Below, one piece after another: positions 25,601 through 33,113 of a DNA stretch of 37,503 nucleotides; positions within the stretch are counted from its first letter, which is position 1; every line of letters starts with the position of its first letter. The DNA comes from Trueperaceae bacterium (GTDB taxonomy: Bacteria; Deinococcota; Deinococci; Deinococcales; Trueperaceae). The DNA is taken from the NCBI GenBank assembly GCA_031581195.1, contig JAVLCF010000001.1, positions 1 through 37,503 on the forward strand, given 5' to 3'. The notes under the pieces were generated by a model. The model searched no databases, was not told the origin of the DNA, and saw only the letters and a list, made by a program, of their open reading frames with translations. The translations under genes and the position numbers were made by a program.

Positions 25601-28185
25601 CCTGGGTCGCGACCCACCCGCTGGGGGTGGGAACGTTGAGCGCGACCGACCTCGCGGTCGGGGTCCACGTGCGGGACGACGCAGGGAATACCGCATCCGC
25701 CGCGACGCCGGAGGCGATCGCCGCCTACACCGTGGCGCCCTCCACCCCCACGCCGGTCGTCCTCGGCCCGGGCGACGGGTCGACGGGATCGGCCCGGGTC
25801 CGGGAGGGGGACGCACCGGTCCTCGCCACGGCGGACGTGCGCCCCACCCTCGCCGGCCGCGTCGACCCCGGGACCACCGTGACGCTGTTCGTCGACGGGG
25901 TGGCGCACACGACGTTCGCGCCCGATGCGGACGGGGCGTGGGACTACACGTTCCCCGACGCCTTCGAGGACGGCGCCTACGAGGTCCAGATCGCGGCGAC
26001 GGCGCCCGGCATCGCCAACACGTCCCCGCCGTCCGAACCGGTACGGCTGCTGATCGACACGAAGCCTCCCGACGCCCCTCCCGTCCCCAGCGTCGTGGCG
26101 CCTTCGGGGACCGACGTACGTCCAGAGGCGGGCGACGCCCGCTACGTCACGAGCGACCCCAACCAAACGATCTCGGGCAGCGGGGAGGTGGAGGCGGACG
26201 TCGTTCTGTACGTGCGGCCGGCGATGGGGGCCGCCGCCGAGCCCGCGTCGGCGCGCGCCGTCGCAACGCGCGCTGCGGCGGCCAGTCCCCCGACCGCCCC
26301 CTCCACGAGCGCCGCCGCGAACGACGGCTGGTCGGAGGTGGGGGACGCCCCCATCGATCCCGAGGGATCGTGGACCTTCGCCTTCCCCGACGGGGGTCTC
26401 CGGGAGGGGGACAACGACGTGGCGGCCGTCGTGCGCGACGCCGCCGGGAACCTCTCGCCGATGTCGGGATCGATCGTCGTGCACCTCGACACCGCCCGCC
26501 CGACCCTGGCGTTGCGGACGCCCGCGGAGGGGGACGGCGCCGTCGCCGTACCGACGCAGGCGACGTTGCCGGTCTCCGGAACGTCGGTCGGGTTGGCCGA
26601 CGGCGCCGTGGTCCGGATCGTGGCGGACGACGCGACCCAGCGGGTGGAGGCCGAGGCCGTCGTCGAGAACGACGCCTGGCAGGCCACGGTCGACCTCACG
26701 CCACTCGACGACGGCCCACTGACGCTGCGGGCCACCGCGACCGACCGCGCCGGCAACGCTGCGGAGCCGCGGACCCTGGAGCTCGTCAAGGACGTCGTGC
26801 GTCCGACCGTCCGTCTGGAGGGCCCCGAGGGGGTCGAGGGGGCGTTCGAGGTGACGGTCGTCTTCTCCGAGGCCGTGCACGGATTCGAGGCCGCCGACGT
26901 CGCCATCGAGGCTGCGGCGGTGGCGGAGGTCCGTGCCGCCGACGGCGGCACGACCTACCGGCTCTCCATCGACGACGTCGAGCTCGGGGAGCGCGTGACG
27001 ATCGCGGTCCCCGAAGGCGTCGCCCACGATTCGGCGGGGAACGCCAGCCACGCCTCCGACGTGCTCGAGATCCGTACCGGGAGCCCCGCGTCGGCGTTCG
27101 AAGCGCACCGCGACACCGTCGAGGCGTGGCTGGACGAGGCGGCGCGCGACGACCTGGAACGGACGGTCGCTGCGGCGAGCGCGCGCTTGGACCCCCGCCA
27201 CTGGGCCGTTCCCGGCGGAGCGTCCGCGCAGGCCTGCGCCGCCGCTGGGGCGTCGCGAACCGACGCCGATCCCGGCGGGTGCTCCGGCCCTTCGGTCGAC
27301 GTCTGGAGCGCCGGCGAGGTGCGCGGTGGGGGCGCCGACGCCGAGGGGCGCGTGCGGGTGCGGGTGCCACGAGGTCCGGCGGGTCGAGCGTGGCGGGTGG
27401 CGGCCGGGTACGCCGTCGACACGTTCGCCGAGGATGCCGTGGCGGCCGCCGACGTCGAGGTCGGCTGGACGCGTACGTCGCTCGCGACGTCGAGCGCAGC
27501 CCGCTTCGGGGTGGCGTGGCGCGCCGACGTGCGCGCACGGGAACGGCGCGACGACGCCCTGGCCGGCGCGAGCACCACGATGGGGGCGTCGCTGATGACG
27601 TACGCGACCCGACGTCCGTGGCCGGGCGTCGAGGTCCGCGGGCTCGCCCTCGTGCGCGCGAACCGCGTCGGTCTCGACGTCGCCGACGACGAGGTTCGCC
27701 TGCTCGCCGTCGCCCGCGGGACCACGGCGGTGGTGGCCCTCCAGGTCGAGGGGCGAGCCCCGCTGGAGGGTGCGCGCTTCGTGCCCCGCGCCGAGATCGC
27801 TGCCGGGCGCACGTGGCCTGGAGCGGCGCAGGTCGACGCGGAGGCCTACGGACGCCGAACGTCCGGTCTCGTCGCCGACGTCGACGGCGCCTGGATGGCC
27901 TCCTGGGTCATGCGTCCGCACTGGACGTCGGCCCCGTTCGGGGTGGGCACCGACCGCGCGACGTGGCAGGTGTCGGCGGCGCCGGGCGTGGCGTGCCGGT
28001 GGTCGGACGTCCCGTCGGCCGCACCCCGTCTCCCCTGCGAGCCCGATCTCGAGGTGTCGCTGACCCGGAGTCGGGAGGGCTCGGGCGGCGCGTGGGAGAC
28101 GAACGTCACCGCGGCGCTGGACGGCGGTGGGTACGGGCTCACGATTGCGACGCGCGGAACGTTCCGCGGCTCGGTCGGTCCCTGA
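22633..28185 (+). CDS. Giant secreted protein: Gly-rich head, Ig-like repeats, autotransporter-like C-terminus
   Basis: 1850 residues. Signal peptide at 1-36 (ending MGSVQA, then ETTP). Residues about 80-290 are a glycine-rich domain with runs such as GGGGGAAGSQHC and AGGGAGGRGGTSG and several Cys. An Ig-like module with FSEAV is near 306. Five related modules of about 110 residues start near 387, 496, 701, 811 and 922, each with a GDxVTxTW-like strand and most ending in D-A-A-G-N. Near 603-700 is an invasin-type Ig module. More Ig-like modules lie at 1036-1146, 1288-1386 and 1390-1480 (second FSEAV at 1410). After a helical linker (1487-1533) the last 290 residues alternate polar and hydrophobic residues and start VDVWSAGEVRGGG, like an autotransporter barrel. 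Start supported by GAGGAGG six bases before the ATG. Likely a surface adhesin (inference). Confidence 0.8.
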   Translation: MVETALGAVSRGVRTVRGTATFAALLTLLAMGSVQAETTPCDLLMGGTYDAATGTCYLTFGQNKSVTLDVPGGIDTLDVYLQGGSGGGAFANSNHGYGGQGGRVRGRVGVTPGQQLHIVTGYMDAFSGGSGGGYSGCSRGGGGGRASGVFDGNRARSNEALLVAGGGGGAAGSQHCKHNFASNGGHSFNNRTNISWRSIGSRGGGGRGGSFDTATNGGGTGGGGAGGGAGGRGGTSGSRSTAGGGGGSAYRDGRVAAYAFGRGNNFKDVAGNTPWASIRYDAGVSVLSLVRGDANPTNASRVRFDVTFSEAVGGVDADAFVPTGDVGGSIVGVAGDGASYEVTVDLDAGDEGVAGLRVRADAGITSLATNLGLVADHDTGETYDVDVTPPHVEDGSIAVTGASSADGFAVGDALTLTWDDAASGEAFGYARIAVDLAEVEGPSDAAAVSSSDGWTTTYDVPAGDDAWRDAALHVTVEDAAGNVTDVPSAVLVNVDGIVPEVRPTALQIAGGTGPGGGYQVGDQVSVTWAAAAEGAGVHAVHADLSAFGQGADVALVSTSDTTWTGTWEVTQTVDATVDVEVRATRPSGNEGTATVPVRVASLDDSVVRVAAPAAVSTEHPEAFISVELRDARGGAMGASAGTVELTTDRGTLGEVEDRGDGRYTAVLTAAPEAGGGTATIAATLDGAPIDATATVRVDFAAPVVSAGDVTVTGATGPDGRYRIGDVLTITWNDPEAGGANADVEAVTVDASALGGADDVAATAAGSTWTAAYTVANTGVAGDALRIGLRVRDGSGNVATASRVAELAVDAAAPVVTRENLRTSGGTGTNGAFRAGDVVTATWRAGATGDGNVDVSSVTLDFGAVGGPTSAPATQDGDTWRAAWTLPDPLAVDRSDATIGLTADDAAGNVTTFSSSPFEVDGVAPTVTSAALTVQGASAAGGVFKVGDVVEVRWDDGPSGDANADTIAGVEVDFGAFGGPERRTATREGDAWVATHPLGVGTLSATDLAVGVHVRDDAGNTASAATPEAIAAYTVAPSTPTPVVLGPGDGSTGSARVREGDAPVLATADVRPTLAGRVDPGTTVTLFVDGVAHTTFAPDADGAWDYTFPDAFEDGAYEVQIAATAPGIANTSPPSEPVRLLIDTKPPDAPPVPSVVAPSGTDVRPEAGDARYVTSDPNQTISGSGEVEADVVLYVRPAMGAAAEPASARAVATRAAAASPPTAPSTSAAANDGWSEVGDAPIDPEGSWTFAFPDGGLREGDNDVAAVVRDAAGNLSPMSGSIVVHLDTARPTLALRTPAEGDGAVAVPTQATLPVSGTSVGLADGAVVRIVADDATQRVEAEAVVENDAWQATVDLTPLDDGPLTLRATATDRAGNAAEPRTLELVKDVVRPTVRLEGPEGVEGAFEVTVVFSEAVHGFEAADVAIEAAAVAEVRAADGGTTYRLSIDDVELGERVTIAVPEGVAHDSAGNASHASDVLEIRTGSPASAFEAHRDTVEAWLDEAARDDLERTVAAASARLDPRHWAVPGGASAQACAAAGASRTDADPGGCSGPSVDVWSAGEVRGGGADAEGRVRVRVPRGPAGRAWRVAAGYAVDTFAEDAVAAADVEVGWTRTSLATSSAARFGVAWRADVRARERRDDALAGASTTMGASLMTYATRRPWPGVEVRGLALVRANRVGLDVADDEVRLLAVARGTTAVVALQVEGRAPLEGARFVPRAEIAAGRTWPGAAQVDAEAYGRRTSGLVADVDGAWMASWVMRPHWTSAPFGVGTDRATWQVSAAPGVACRWSDVPSAAPRLPCEPDLEVSLTRSREGSGGAWETNVTAALDGGGYGLTIATRGTFRGSVGP

Positions 28186-28236
28186 GCGGGAAGGGTCACG
28201 GTGCGGCGTCCGGCCGCGGGCGTCGCGCACGAACGT

Positions 28237-28252
28237 GACCCGGCGCCGGGTC
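28237..28252. promoter_or_regulatory. 16-bp perfect palindrome upstream of msrA
   Basis: GACCCGGCGCCGGGTC lies 19 bp upstream of the msrA -10, where a regulator could bind. The first half also belongs to a separate inverted repeat (28193-28200 with 28234-28241) that could end the giant gene's transcript. Could be an operator or part of a terminator. Confidence 0.35.
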
Positions 28253-28271
28253 GCCGCGGCGGGCGCCGGCG

Positions 28272-28277
28272 TACCCT
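28272..28277 (+). promoter_or_regulatory. -10 element of msrA (leaderless type)
   Basis: TACCCT, 6 bases before the ATG, no ribosome binding site. The same GCGTACCCT 9-mer precedes msrB. Confidence 0.55.
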
Positions 28278-28283
28278 ACGCGC

Positions 28284-28862
28284 ATGTCCGAACCCACGCT
28301 CCACACCACCACCCTGGGCGGCGGCTGCTTCTGGTGCCTCGACGCCGTCTACCGCGGCGTCGAAGGCGTCCACGAGAGCGTCGCGGGCTACGCCGGCGGG
28401 CACGCCCCGCACCCGACGTACGCCGACGTCTGCACCGGCACGACCGGCCACGCCGAGGTCGTGCGGCTCACGTACGACCCTGCGGTCGTCACGTTCGACG
28501 ACCTCCTGAACGTCTTCTTCTCGGTCCACGACCCCACGACGAAGGACCGCCAGGGGGCGGACGTCGGGCCGCAGTACCGCTCGATCGTGCTGGCGGAGAG
28601 CGACGCGCAGGCGGAGGCGGCCCGCGCGAAGATCGCCGCCCTCGACGCCGAGGGGGTGTTCGGGGCGGCGATCGTGACCGAGGTGGAGCGCCTCGAGACG
28701 TTCCACCCGGCCGAAGGCCACCACCAGAACTTCTTCGCCAACAACCCCGGACAGGGGTACTGCGCGGCGGTCATCGCACCGAAGGTGGCGGCGTTCCGCG
28801 CGCGCCACGCGGACCTGCTGAAGCCGAACCGCGCGACGCCCGGGTCGACCGGCGGGGCTTGA
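28284..28862 (+). CDS. msrA: Peptide methionine (S)-S-oxide reductase MsrA
   Basis: Repairs S-methionine sulfoxide in proteins using thioredoxin. 192 residues. The catalytic motif is GGGCFWC with nucleophile C15; Glu and Tyr substrate residues follow in the typical GYAGG and Y-C-x-V context; DPTTKDRQGADVGPQYRS is the classic MsrA signature, and a C-terminal QGYC carries the resolving cysteine. Cytoplasmic, no signal peptide. Convergent with msrB, with only 7 bp between stops. Confidence 0.97.
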   Translation: MSEPTLHTTTLGGGCFWCLDAVYRGVEGVHESVAGYAGGHAPHPTYADVCTGTTGHAEVVRLTYDPAVVTFDDLLNVFFSVHDPTTKDRQGADVGPQYRSIVLAESDAQAEAARAKIAALDAEGVFGAAIVTEVERLETFHPAEGHHQNFFANNPGQGYCAAVIAPKVAAFRARHADLLKPNRATPGSTGGA

Positions 28863-28869
28863 GCGGCGC

Positions 28870-29295
28870 TCAGGCGCCGCCGTCGGGCACGAAGCGCAGC
28901 GCGACGCCGTTGCTGCAGTAGCGCAGCCCCGTCGGGTCCGGTCCGTCCTCGAAGACGTGCCCGTGATGCCCGCCGCACTTCGCGCAGTGGTACTCCGTGC
29001 GGGCGTAACCGACGTGGTAGTCGGTCTTCGTCTCGAACGCGCCGGGGAGCGCGGTGTGGAACGACGGCCAGCCGCAGTGCGCGTCGAACTTCACCGACGC
29101 GTCGAACAGCGGGTGCCCGCAGGCGGCACAGACGTAGCGTCCGGGCCGCCACTCGTCGTTGAGGGGGCTGCTGCCGGGGCGTTCGGTCGCCTCGTGGCGC
29201 AGCACCCGGTAGGCGGCGTCGTCGAGGCGTTCGCGCCAGTCGTCGTCGGTCAGGGCGGTCGGGTCGAAGCCGGCGTCGCGCGGGTCGTCGTTCAT
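28870..29295 (-). CDS. msrB: Peptide methionine (R)-S-oxide reductase MsrB
   Basis: Repairs R-methionine sulfoxide. 141 residues. Zinc is held by two CxxC pairs (C56/C59, C104/C107); FDAHCGWPSF and KTDYHVGYARTEYHCAKCGGH-type strands are typical, and the catalytic Cys is C127 in RYCSNG, followed by VALRFVP (the usual form is RYCINSASLRF). The start is set by the -10 element 6 bases upstream; no ribosome binding site. Pairs with msrA to cover both sulfoxide forms. Confidence 0.97.
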   Translation of the reverse strand: MNDDPRDAGFDPTALTDDDWRERLDDAAYRVLRHEATERPGSSPLNDEWRPGRYVCAACGHPLFDASVKFDAHCGWPSFHTALPGAFETKTDYHVGYARTEYHCAKCGGHHGHVFEDGPDPTGLRYCSNGVALRFVPDGGA

Positions 29296-29301
29296 GCCGC
29301 G

Positions 29302-29307
29302 AGGGTA
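29302..29307 (-). promoter_or_regulatory. -10 element of msrB (leaderless type)
   Basis: TACCCT on the minus strand, 6 bases before the ATG, within GCGTACCCT as in msrA. Confidence 0.55.
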
Positions 29308-29347
29308 CGCGGGCGGCCCCGATCCGTCGGTGGTCCAGGACGCGGCG

Positions 29348-30010
29348 TCAGGCGTCCGTCTCCCCGAACGCGCGGGCGACGAGCGCCCGCCCGACCTCGA
29401 GTTGGTCGGCGCCGATCGTGTGCCCCAGCCCCGGGTACAGCCGCACCTCGACCTCCGCGCCGAGGCCCCGGAGGATCTCCGCGCTTTCCTCGACCCGCCC
29501 GGTCGGGATGTGCGGGTCGGGGTCGGCGCTGCCGAGGAACGCCGGCGTGCCGGCCAGGTCGCCGGCGTACGCGGTTCCGTCGAGCGTCTCGCCGATCAGG
29601 CCGCCGGCGAACGCCAGCACCGCGCCGAGCGGCGTCCCGCGGCGGGCGGCGACGTCGGTCGCGAGGCAGGCGCCCTGGCTGAAGCCCCCCAGGACCGTCC
29701 GGGCGGGGTCGATGCCGGCCGCGGCGAGCGCGTCGAGGGTCGCGCCGACCTTCGCGCGCGCCGAATCGAGCCACGGTTGGTTCACGGCCTCGGGCTCGAC
29801 GAAGCGGCGGGGGTACCAGACCGATCCCGCCGCACGGGGGAGGCGGACCGCGACGCGGGCGGTGCGGCCCTCGAGCAGCAGGTTCGCGAGGGGCGCGAGG
29901 TCGTCGGGGGCGGCGCCGCGCCCGTGGATCAGGACCAGGGCGGCGTCCGCGTCGTCGGGGGCGGCGCCGGCCTCGAGGGGCGCGAGCGGCCCGTGGGGAT
30001 CGTCGTTCAC
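29348..30010 (-). CDS. Phospholipase/carboxylesterase family hydrolase
   Basis: Small serine alpha/beta-hydrolase of the PF02230 (acyl-protein thioesterase-like) type, 220 residues, no signal peptide. LIHGRGA is the oxyanion-hole region, S111 in GGFSQGA the nucleophile, the Asp is in GSADPDPHIP (D163 or D165) and the His is H197 in PGLGHTIG. Substrate unknown; such enzymes hydrolyse short acyl esters. The GTG start has GGAGG six bases upstream. It runs divergently from the CxxC thioredoxin-fold gene. Confidence 0.88.
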   Translation of the reverse strand: MNDDPHGPLAPLEAGAAPDDADAALVLIHGRGAAPDDLAPLANLLLEGRTARVAVRLPRAAGSVWYPRRFVEPEAVNQPWLDSARAKVGATLDALAAAGIDPARTVLGGFSQGACLATDVAARRGTPLGAVLAFAGGLIGETLDGTAYAGDLAGTPAFLGSADPDPHIPTGRVEESAEILRGLGAEVEVRLYPGLGHTIGADQLEVGRALVARAFGETDA

Positions 30011-30124
30011 GGTGGACCTCCTGCCGGCATGAGACCACGGCGTCCGCCGGGCGCGCGTCGGCCGCCCCGCGGATCCGCCGGCGCCGCTGCCGCCGGCGCG
30101 ACCCGGGTCGGGCCGGCCGCTCGG

Positions 30125-30130
30125 TACCTT
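30125..30130 (+). promoter_or_regulatory. -10 element of the thioredoxin-fold gene (leaderless type)
   Basis: TACCTT, 6 bases before the ATG, no ribosome binding site. Confidence 0.5.
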
Positions 30131-30136
30131 GGGTGC

Positions 30137-30637
30137 ATGACGCACGACGCCGCTTCCGACGACGCCCCGCAGGTCGCCCCCGCGCACGATTGGCCCGACG
30201 CCGAGGATTGGGTGTGGCACGGCCCCCTCGGGGCGCCCGGCACGTGGGGGACCCCCGGCCTGGTGATGGCCTTCAACCTCGAGTGCCCGGGCTGCATCTC
30301 GCGCGGCATTCCGTTCCTCAAGCGCCTGCAGGGGGAGCACGGGGACGCGTTGCAGTTGGCGTTGCTGCATACCGCCTACGGGCACCGCGACCTGCCGCGC
30401 GACGGCGTCGAGCCGGAGCTGCTGCGCTTCGCCGGCGGTTTCGCGCGGCTCACGATGCCGATCGCGCTCGACGTGAGCGGCGAGCGGGCCCGCCGGTGGG
30501 GGACGGAGGGCACGCCGCACTGGTTCGCCTTCGACGCCGGCGGCACCCTCGTGCGCAGCGTCTACGGGTCGCAGGAGAACGCGCAGACGCGGCTCGAGTA
30601 CCTGCTCGACGAGTTGGTGCAGGCCCCCACCTCGTGA
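30137..30637 (+). CDS. Cytoplasmic thioredoxin-fold CPGC protein
   Basis: 166 residues, no signal peptide, so cytoplasmic. The redox motif is C50-PG-C53 in NLECPGCISRGIPFLKRL, and the cis-proline loop is GTPHWFAFDAGG near residue 125, a TlpA/thiol-peroxidase-like thioredoxin fold. Exact subfamily not clear. The N-terminus is Asp/Ala-rich. The neighbours are msr genes and a NUDIX hydrolase, which suggests a part in oxidative repair (inference). The NUDIX gene follows after 32 bases, or overlaps if its upstream GTG is used. Confidence 0.75.
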   Translation: MTHDAASDDAPQVAPAHDWPDAEDWVWHGPLGAPGTWGTPGLVMAFNLECPGCISRGIPFLKRLQGEHGDALQLALLHTAYGHRDLPRDGVEPELLRFAGGFARLTMPIALDVSGERARRWGTEGTPHWFAFDAGGTLVRSVYGSQENAQTRLEYLLDELVQAPTS

Positions 30638-30669
30638 CGCCGGCCGGCAGCGCCGGCGGGGCGGCTCGC

Positions 30670-31167
30670 ATGATTCCGAGCACCCTCGTGTACGTCGTGC
30701 GGGGGGACGCGGTGTTGATGCTCCGCAAGGCGCGGGGCCACCAGAAGGGCAAGTGGAACGGGTTGGGGGGCAAGGCGGAGCCCGGCGAGATGCCCGAGGC
30801 GTGCGCGGTGCGCGAGGTGCGCGAGGAGGCGGGCCTCGAGGTGACCGACCTGCGCTACCGAGGCCTCATCGTGTTTCCGCGCTTCGACGGCCTGAACGAT
30901 TGGTACGTGTGGATCTACCTCGCGTCGGCCGACGGCACGCCGGTGGGGGGCGACGAGGGCGAGGTCGCGTGGATCGACCGCGCCGACCTCGCGACGCTCG
31001 AGCTGCACGAGGGGGACCGGGTCTTCCTGCCGTGGTTGTGGCAGCGCGACCGGACGTTCTCGGCGCGCTTCGATTACGAGGACGGGGCGTTCCGGGGGCA
31101 CGAGGTGGCGTTCCATCCTGGGGGGATGCGCGGGGGATCCGGGAGCGTCGGGCGCGTCGAGGGGTAG
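30670..31167 (+). CDS. NUDIX hydrolase, MutT/8-oxo-dGTPase-like
   Basis: Hydrolyses nucleoside diphosphates linked to another moiety; this subgroup resembles the 8-oxo-dGTP pyrophosphatase MTH1/MutX. 165 residues. The start of the protein (MIPSTLVYVVRGDAVLMLRK, then GKWNGLGGK) is typical, and the NUDIX box Gx5Ex7REVxEExGL fits exactly (G34, E40, R48, E49, E52, E53). ATG chosen over a GTG at 30634 that overlaps the previous stop, because it starts at the family N-terminus. Follows the thioredoxin-fold gene. Confidence 0.88.
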   Translation: MIPSTLVYVVRGDAVLMLRKARGHQKGKWNGLGGKAEPGEMPEACAVREVREEAGLEVTDLRYRGLIVFPRFDGLNDWYVWIYLASADGTPVGGDEGEVAWIDRADLATLELHEGDRVFLPWLWQRDRTFSARFDYEDGAFRGHEVAFHPGGMRGGSGSVGRVEG

Positions 31168-31244
31168 CCTCCGGAGGTGGGCGCGGCCGTACGCCGAGCG
31201 CTCCGATCGGACGGGGATCGGCTCGACCGTGGGAGGAGGGCGGC

Positions 31245-33113
31245 ATGCACGACGGAGGCGCGCGGTGTCGAGGTCCGGCCGTCCGGTGGGTGGCCGTCGC
31301 GCTCGTGGTTCTGGGGCTCTCGGGTGCGTACGCGGCCGAGCACCTCGGCTACTACGAGGACGTCGAGGGGACGGTGCCGCTCGAGCAGGTTCCGGACGCG
31401 CCGTTCACGCCGGTCGAGCGGGGCGTCGCGCGCGGGTACGGCGACCTGGCGACGGTGCACTGGTTCGAGGTCCGCGTCGTCCCGGACGTGGCGGAGCGGT
31501 GGTACCTTCTGCATCTTCGACCGCACCACGTCGATGACGTCCGTCTGTACGAGCTCCGCGGTGGGGGTCTTCGCCACGTGGAGACGGTCGGGATGTACGC
31601 CGACGCCGTGAGCGACCCACGCAACCCGGGTCTGGCGGGGTTCGTGCTCGAGCCGGGACCGGCGCCGGCGACGTACTTCGTCGCGATCTCGACCCGCGAT
31701 TCGATGGCGGTGTCGATGCAGGTCCTGGGGGCCTCCGAGGCCCGCAGGGTGTTCCTTCGCACGGCGGTTCTGTCGATCGCCTACGTGGCGCTGGCGCTGG
31801 CCGCAATCTTCGCCACGGTGGCGTCGTTCGCGTTCCATCGCGACCCGATCTTCCTGGCGTTCGCGGTCGCGCAAGCGGTCTGGTTGGCGTCCTTCACGCT
31901 GCTCGAGGGGTACCCGGTGTTCGGGTCGGTCTGGGGGGCGCCCGTCGGGCCGGCGTTCGACGTGTCCATCCCGCTGGCGACGCTGGCGGCCAACCTGTTT
32001 CACGGCACGGTCTTCGCGCGATACGGGACGCGCCGATTCGCGGCGTGGGGGTTCGGGCCGTGGGCGGCGACGTCCGCGGTGGCCGCGACGCTGGTGGCGG
32101 CGGGGTTCGTCACGGCCGGGCTGCAGGTGAACGGGGTCGCCGTCGTTGCGACGCCGTTCGTGCAGTTGATCGGGGCGGCGTCGCTCCTCGAGCGGCACCC
32201 TCGGCCGAACGGCGTGATCGTGGCGTATGCGGTGCTCGGACTGGTGACGCTCGGCTGGGTCGGATCGTTGGTGGGCGCGACCCAACCGAGTCCGTTGACG
32301 GAGTGGGCTCCGTTGGCGTACGGCATTTCGACGCTCGCGCTGATGTTCTCGATCGTCGTTCAGTTCGAACGGGAGGCGTACGCACGGCTCCACGAGGCGG
32401 AGCGTCAGGTGCAGGCGTGGCGCGCCCGACGCGACGCCGAACGGCGGGCTCGGGCGCAGCGCGTGGAGGTCCTCGACGCCATCGACCACGACGTGCGCAA
32501 CGCCTTCGGCGTGATCGGCATGAACGTGCCGTGGTCGGGCCTTCCCCCGAAGGCGCGCAGCCGGAGTGAGGCGGCGTTCCACGCCGTCGAGCAGGGGCTC
32601 GACCGCATGCGGCAGCTCGAGGCGAGGGCGGACCAGGCCGCCGACGAGGGGCCGTGGGAACGGCGCTACGTCGTCGCCGGTCTGCGCGAGCTCGTGATGC
32701 AGCGCTACGCCACGTCGGATGCCGTCGCCGTGACGGGGGACCGGTCGCTCGCCGTACGGGTCGATCCGTATGCCTTCGAGAATGCCTTCGGCGAGCTGCT
32801 CGACAACGCCGCAAAGTATGCTGCTCCCGGTACCCGTCCGGCGGTCTCGGTGCAACGACGGCCCGGCGCCGGGTCCGGCGCGACGTGGATTGCGTCGGTC
32901 TGCGTGAGCAACGACGTGTCGCACGACGCGGCGCTCGACGTCGAGCGCGTCTTCGATCGGCACTACCGCGGCGATCATGGGGCGTCGTTGCCGGGTGAAG
33001 GCATGGGCCTTGGGGTCGCGCGGTCGTTCGTGCATCGCCTGGGCGGCACGATCGAAGTGACATTCGAGAAGGGGGTATTCGAAGTATGGATCCGACTTCC
33101 AGCGGAAGCGTAG
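31245..33113 (+). CDS. 7TMR-DISM sensor histidine kinase
   Basis: 622 residues. Signal peptide ending YAA, then an extracytoplasmic domain of about 150 residues with the 7TMR-DISMED2 pattern (GYYEDVEGTVPLEQV, then VHWFEVRVVPDVAERWYLLHL, VRLYEL), seven membrane helices (about 168-375), a coiled region (AERQVQAWRARRDAERRARAQ), and the kinase core. The H-box is DAIDHDVRNAF with H415 as phosphorylation site, the N-box ELLDNAAKYA, and the G-box GEGMGLGVARSFVHR. The ATG has GGAGGAGG upstream. The regulator gene starts inside its last 28 bases, so the two are a pair. DISM kinases often sense carbohydrates; the ligand here is unknown. Confidence 0.9.
   Translation: MHDGGARCRGPAVRWVAVALVVLGLSGAYAAEHLGYYEDVEGTVPLEQVPDAPFTPVERGVARGYGDLATVHWFEVRVVPDVAERWYLLHLRPHHVDDVRLYELRGGGLRHVETVGMYADAVSDPRNPGLAGFVLEPGPAPATYFVAISTRDSMAVSMQVLGASEARRVFLRTAVLSIAYVALALAAIFATVASFAFHRDPIFLAFAVAQAVWLASFTLLEGYPVFGSVWGAPVGPAFDVSIPLATLAANLFHGTVFARYGTRRFAAWGFGPWAATSAVAATLVAAGFVTAGLQVNGVAVVATPFVQLIGAASLLERHPRPNGVIVAYAVLGLVTLGWVGSLVGATQPSPLTEWAPLAYGISTLALMFSIVVQFEREAYARLHEAERQVQAWRARRDAERRARAQRVEVLDAIDHDVRNAFGVIGMNVPWSGLPPKARSRSEAAFHAVEQGLDRMRQLEARADQAADEGPWERRYVVAGLRELVMQRYATSDAVAVTGDRSLAVRVDPYAFENAFGELLDNAAKYAAPGTRPAVSVQRRPGAGSGATWIASVCVSNDVSHDAALDVERVFDRHYRGDHGASLPGEGMGLGVARSFVHRLGGTIEVTFEKGVFEVWIRLPAEA

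Noticed and set aside
23780-25740. Repeated units in the giant gene as a possible CRISPR array or mobile repeat
   Set aside because: They are ~330-bp protein-domain repeats in frame, diverged at the DNA level and with no short identical repeats or spacers.
23494-28230. A 1578-residue open frame on the minus strand through the giant surface gene
   Set aside because: It has no start context and no recognisable domain, and is very rich in Arg. It arises from GC-rich codon third positions opposite a real gene; the plus-strand frame has a signal peptide, a ribosome binding site and clear domains.
31165-31179. TAGCCT six bases before a GTG at 31177, like a leaderless gene
   Set aside because: The frame is 144 residues of Arg-rich sequence overlapping the histidine kinase in another frame; the kinase has its own strong ribosome binding site. 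TAGCCT could still be the kinase's -10.
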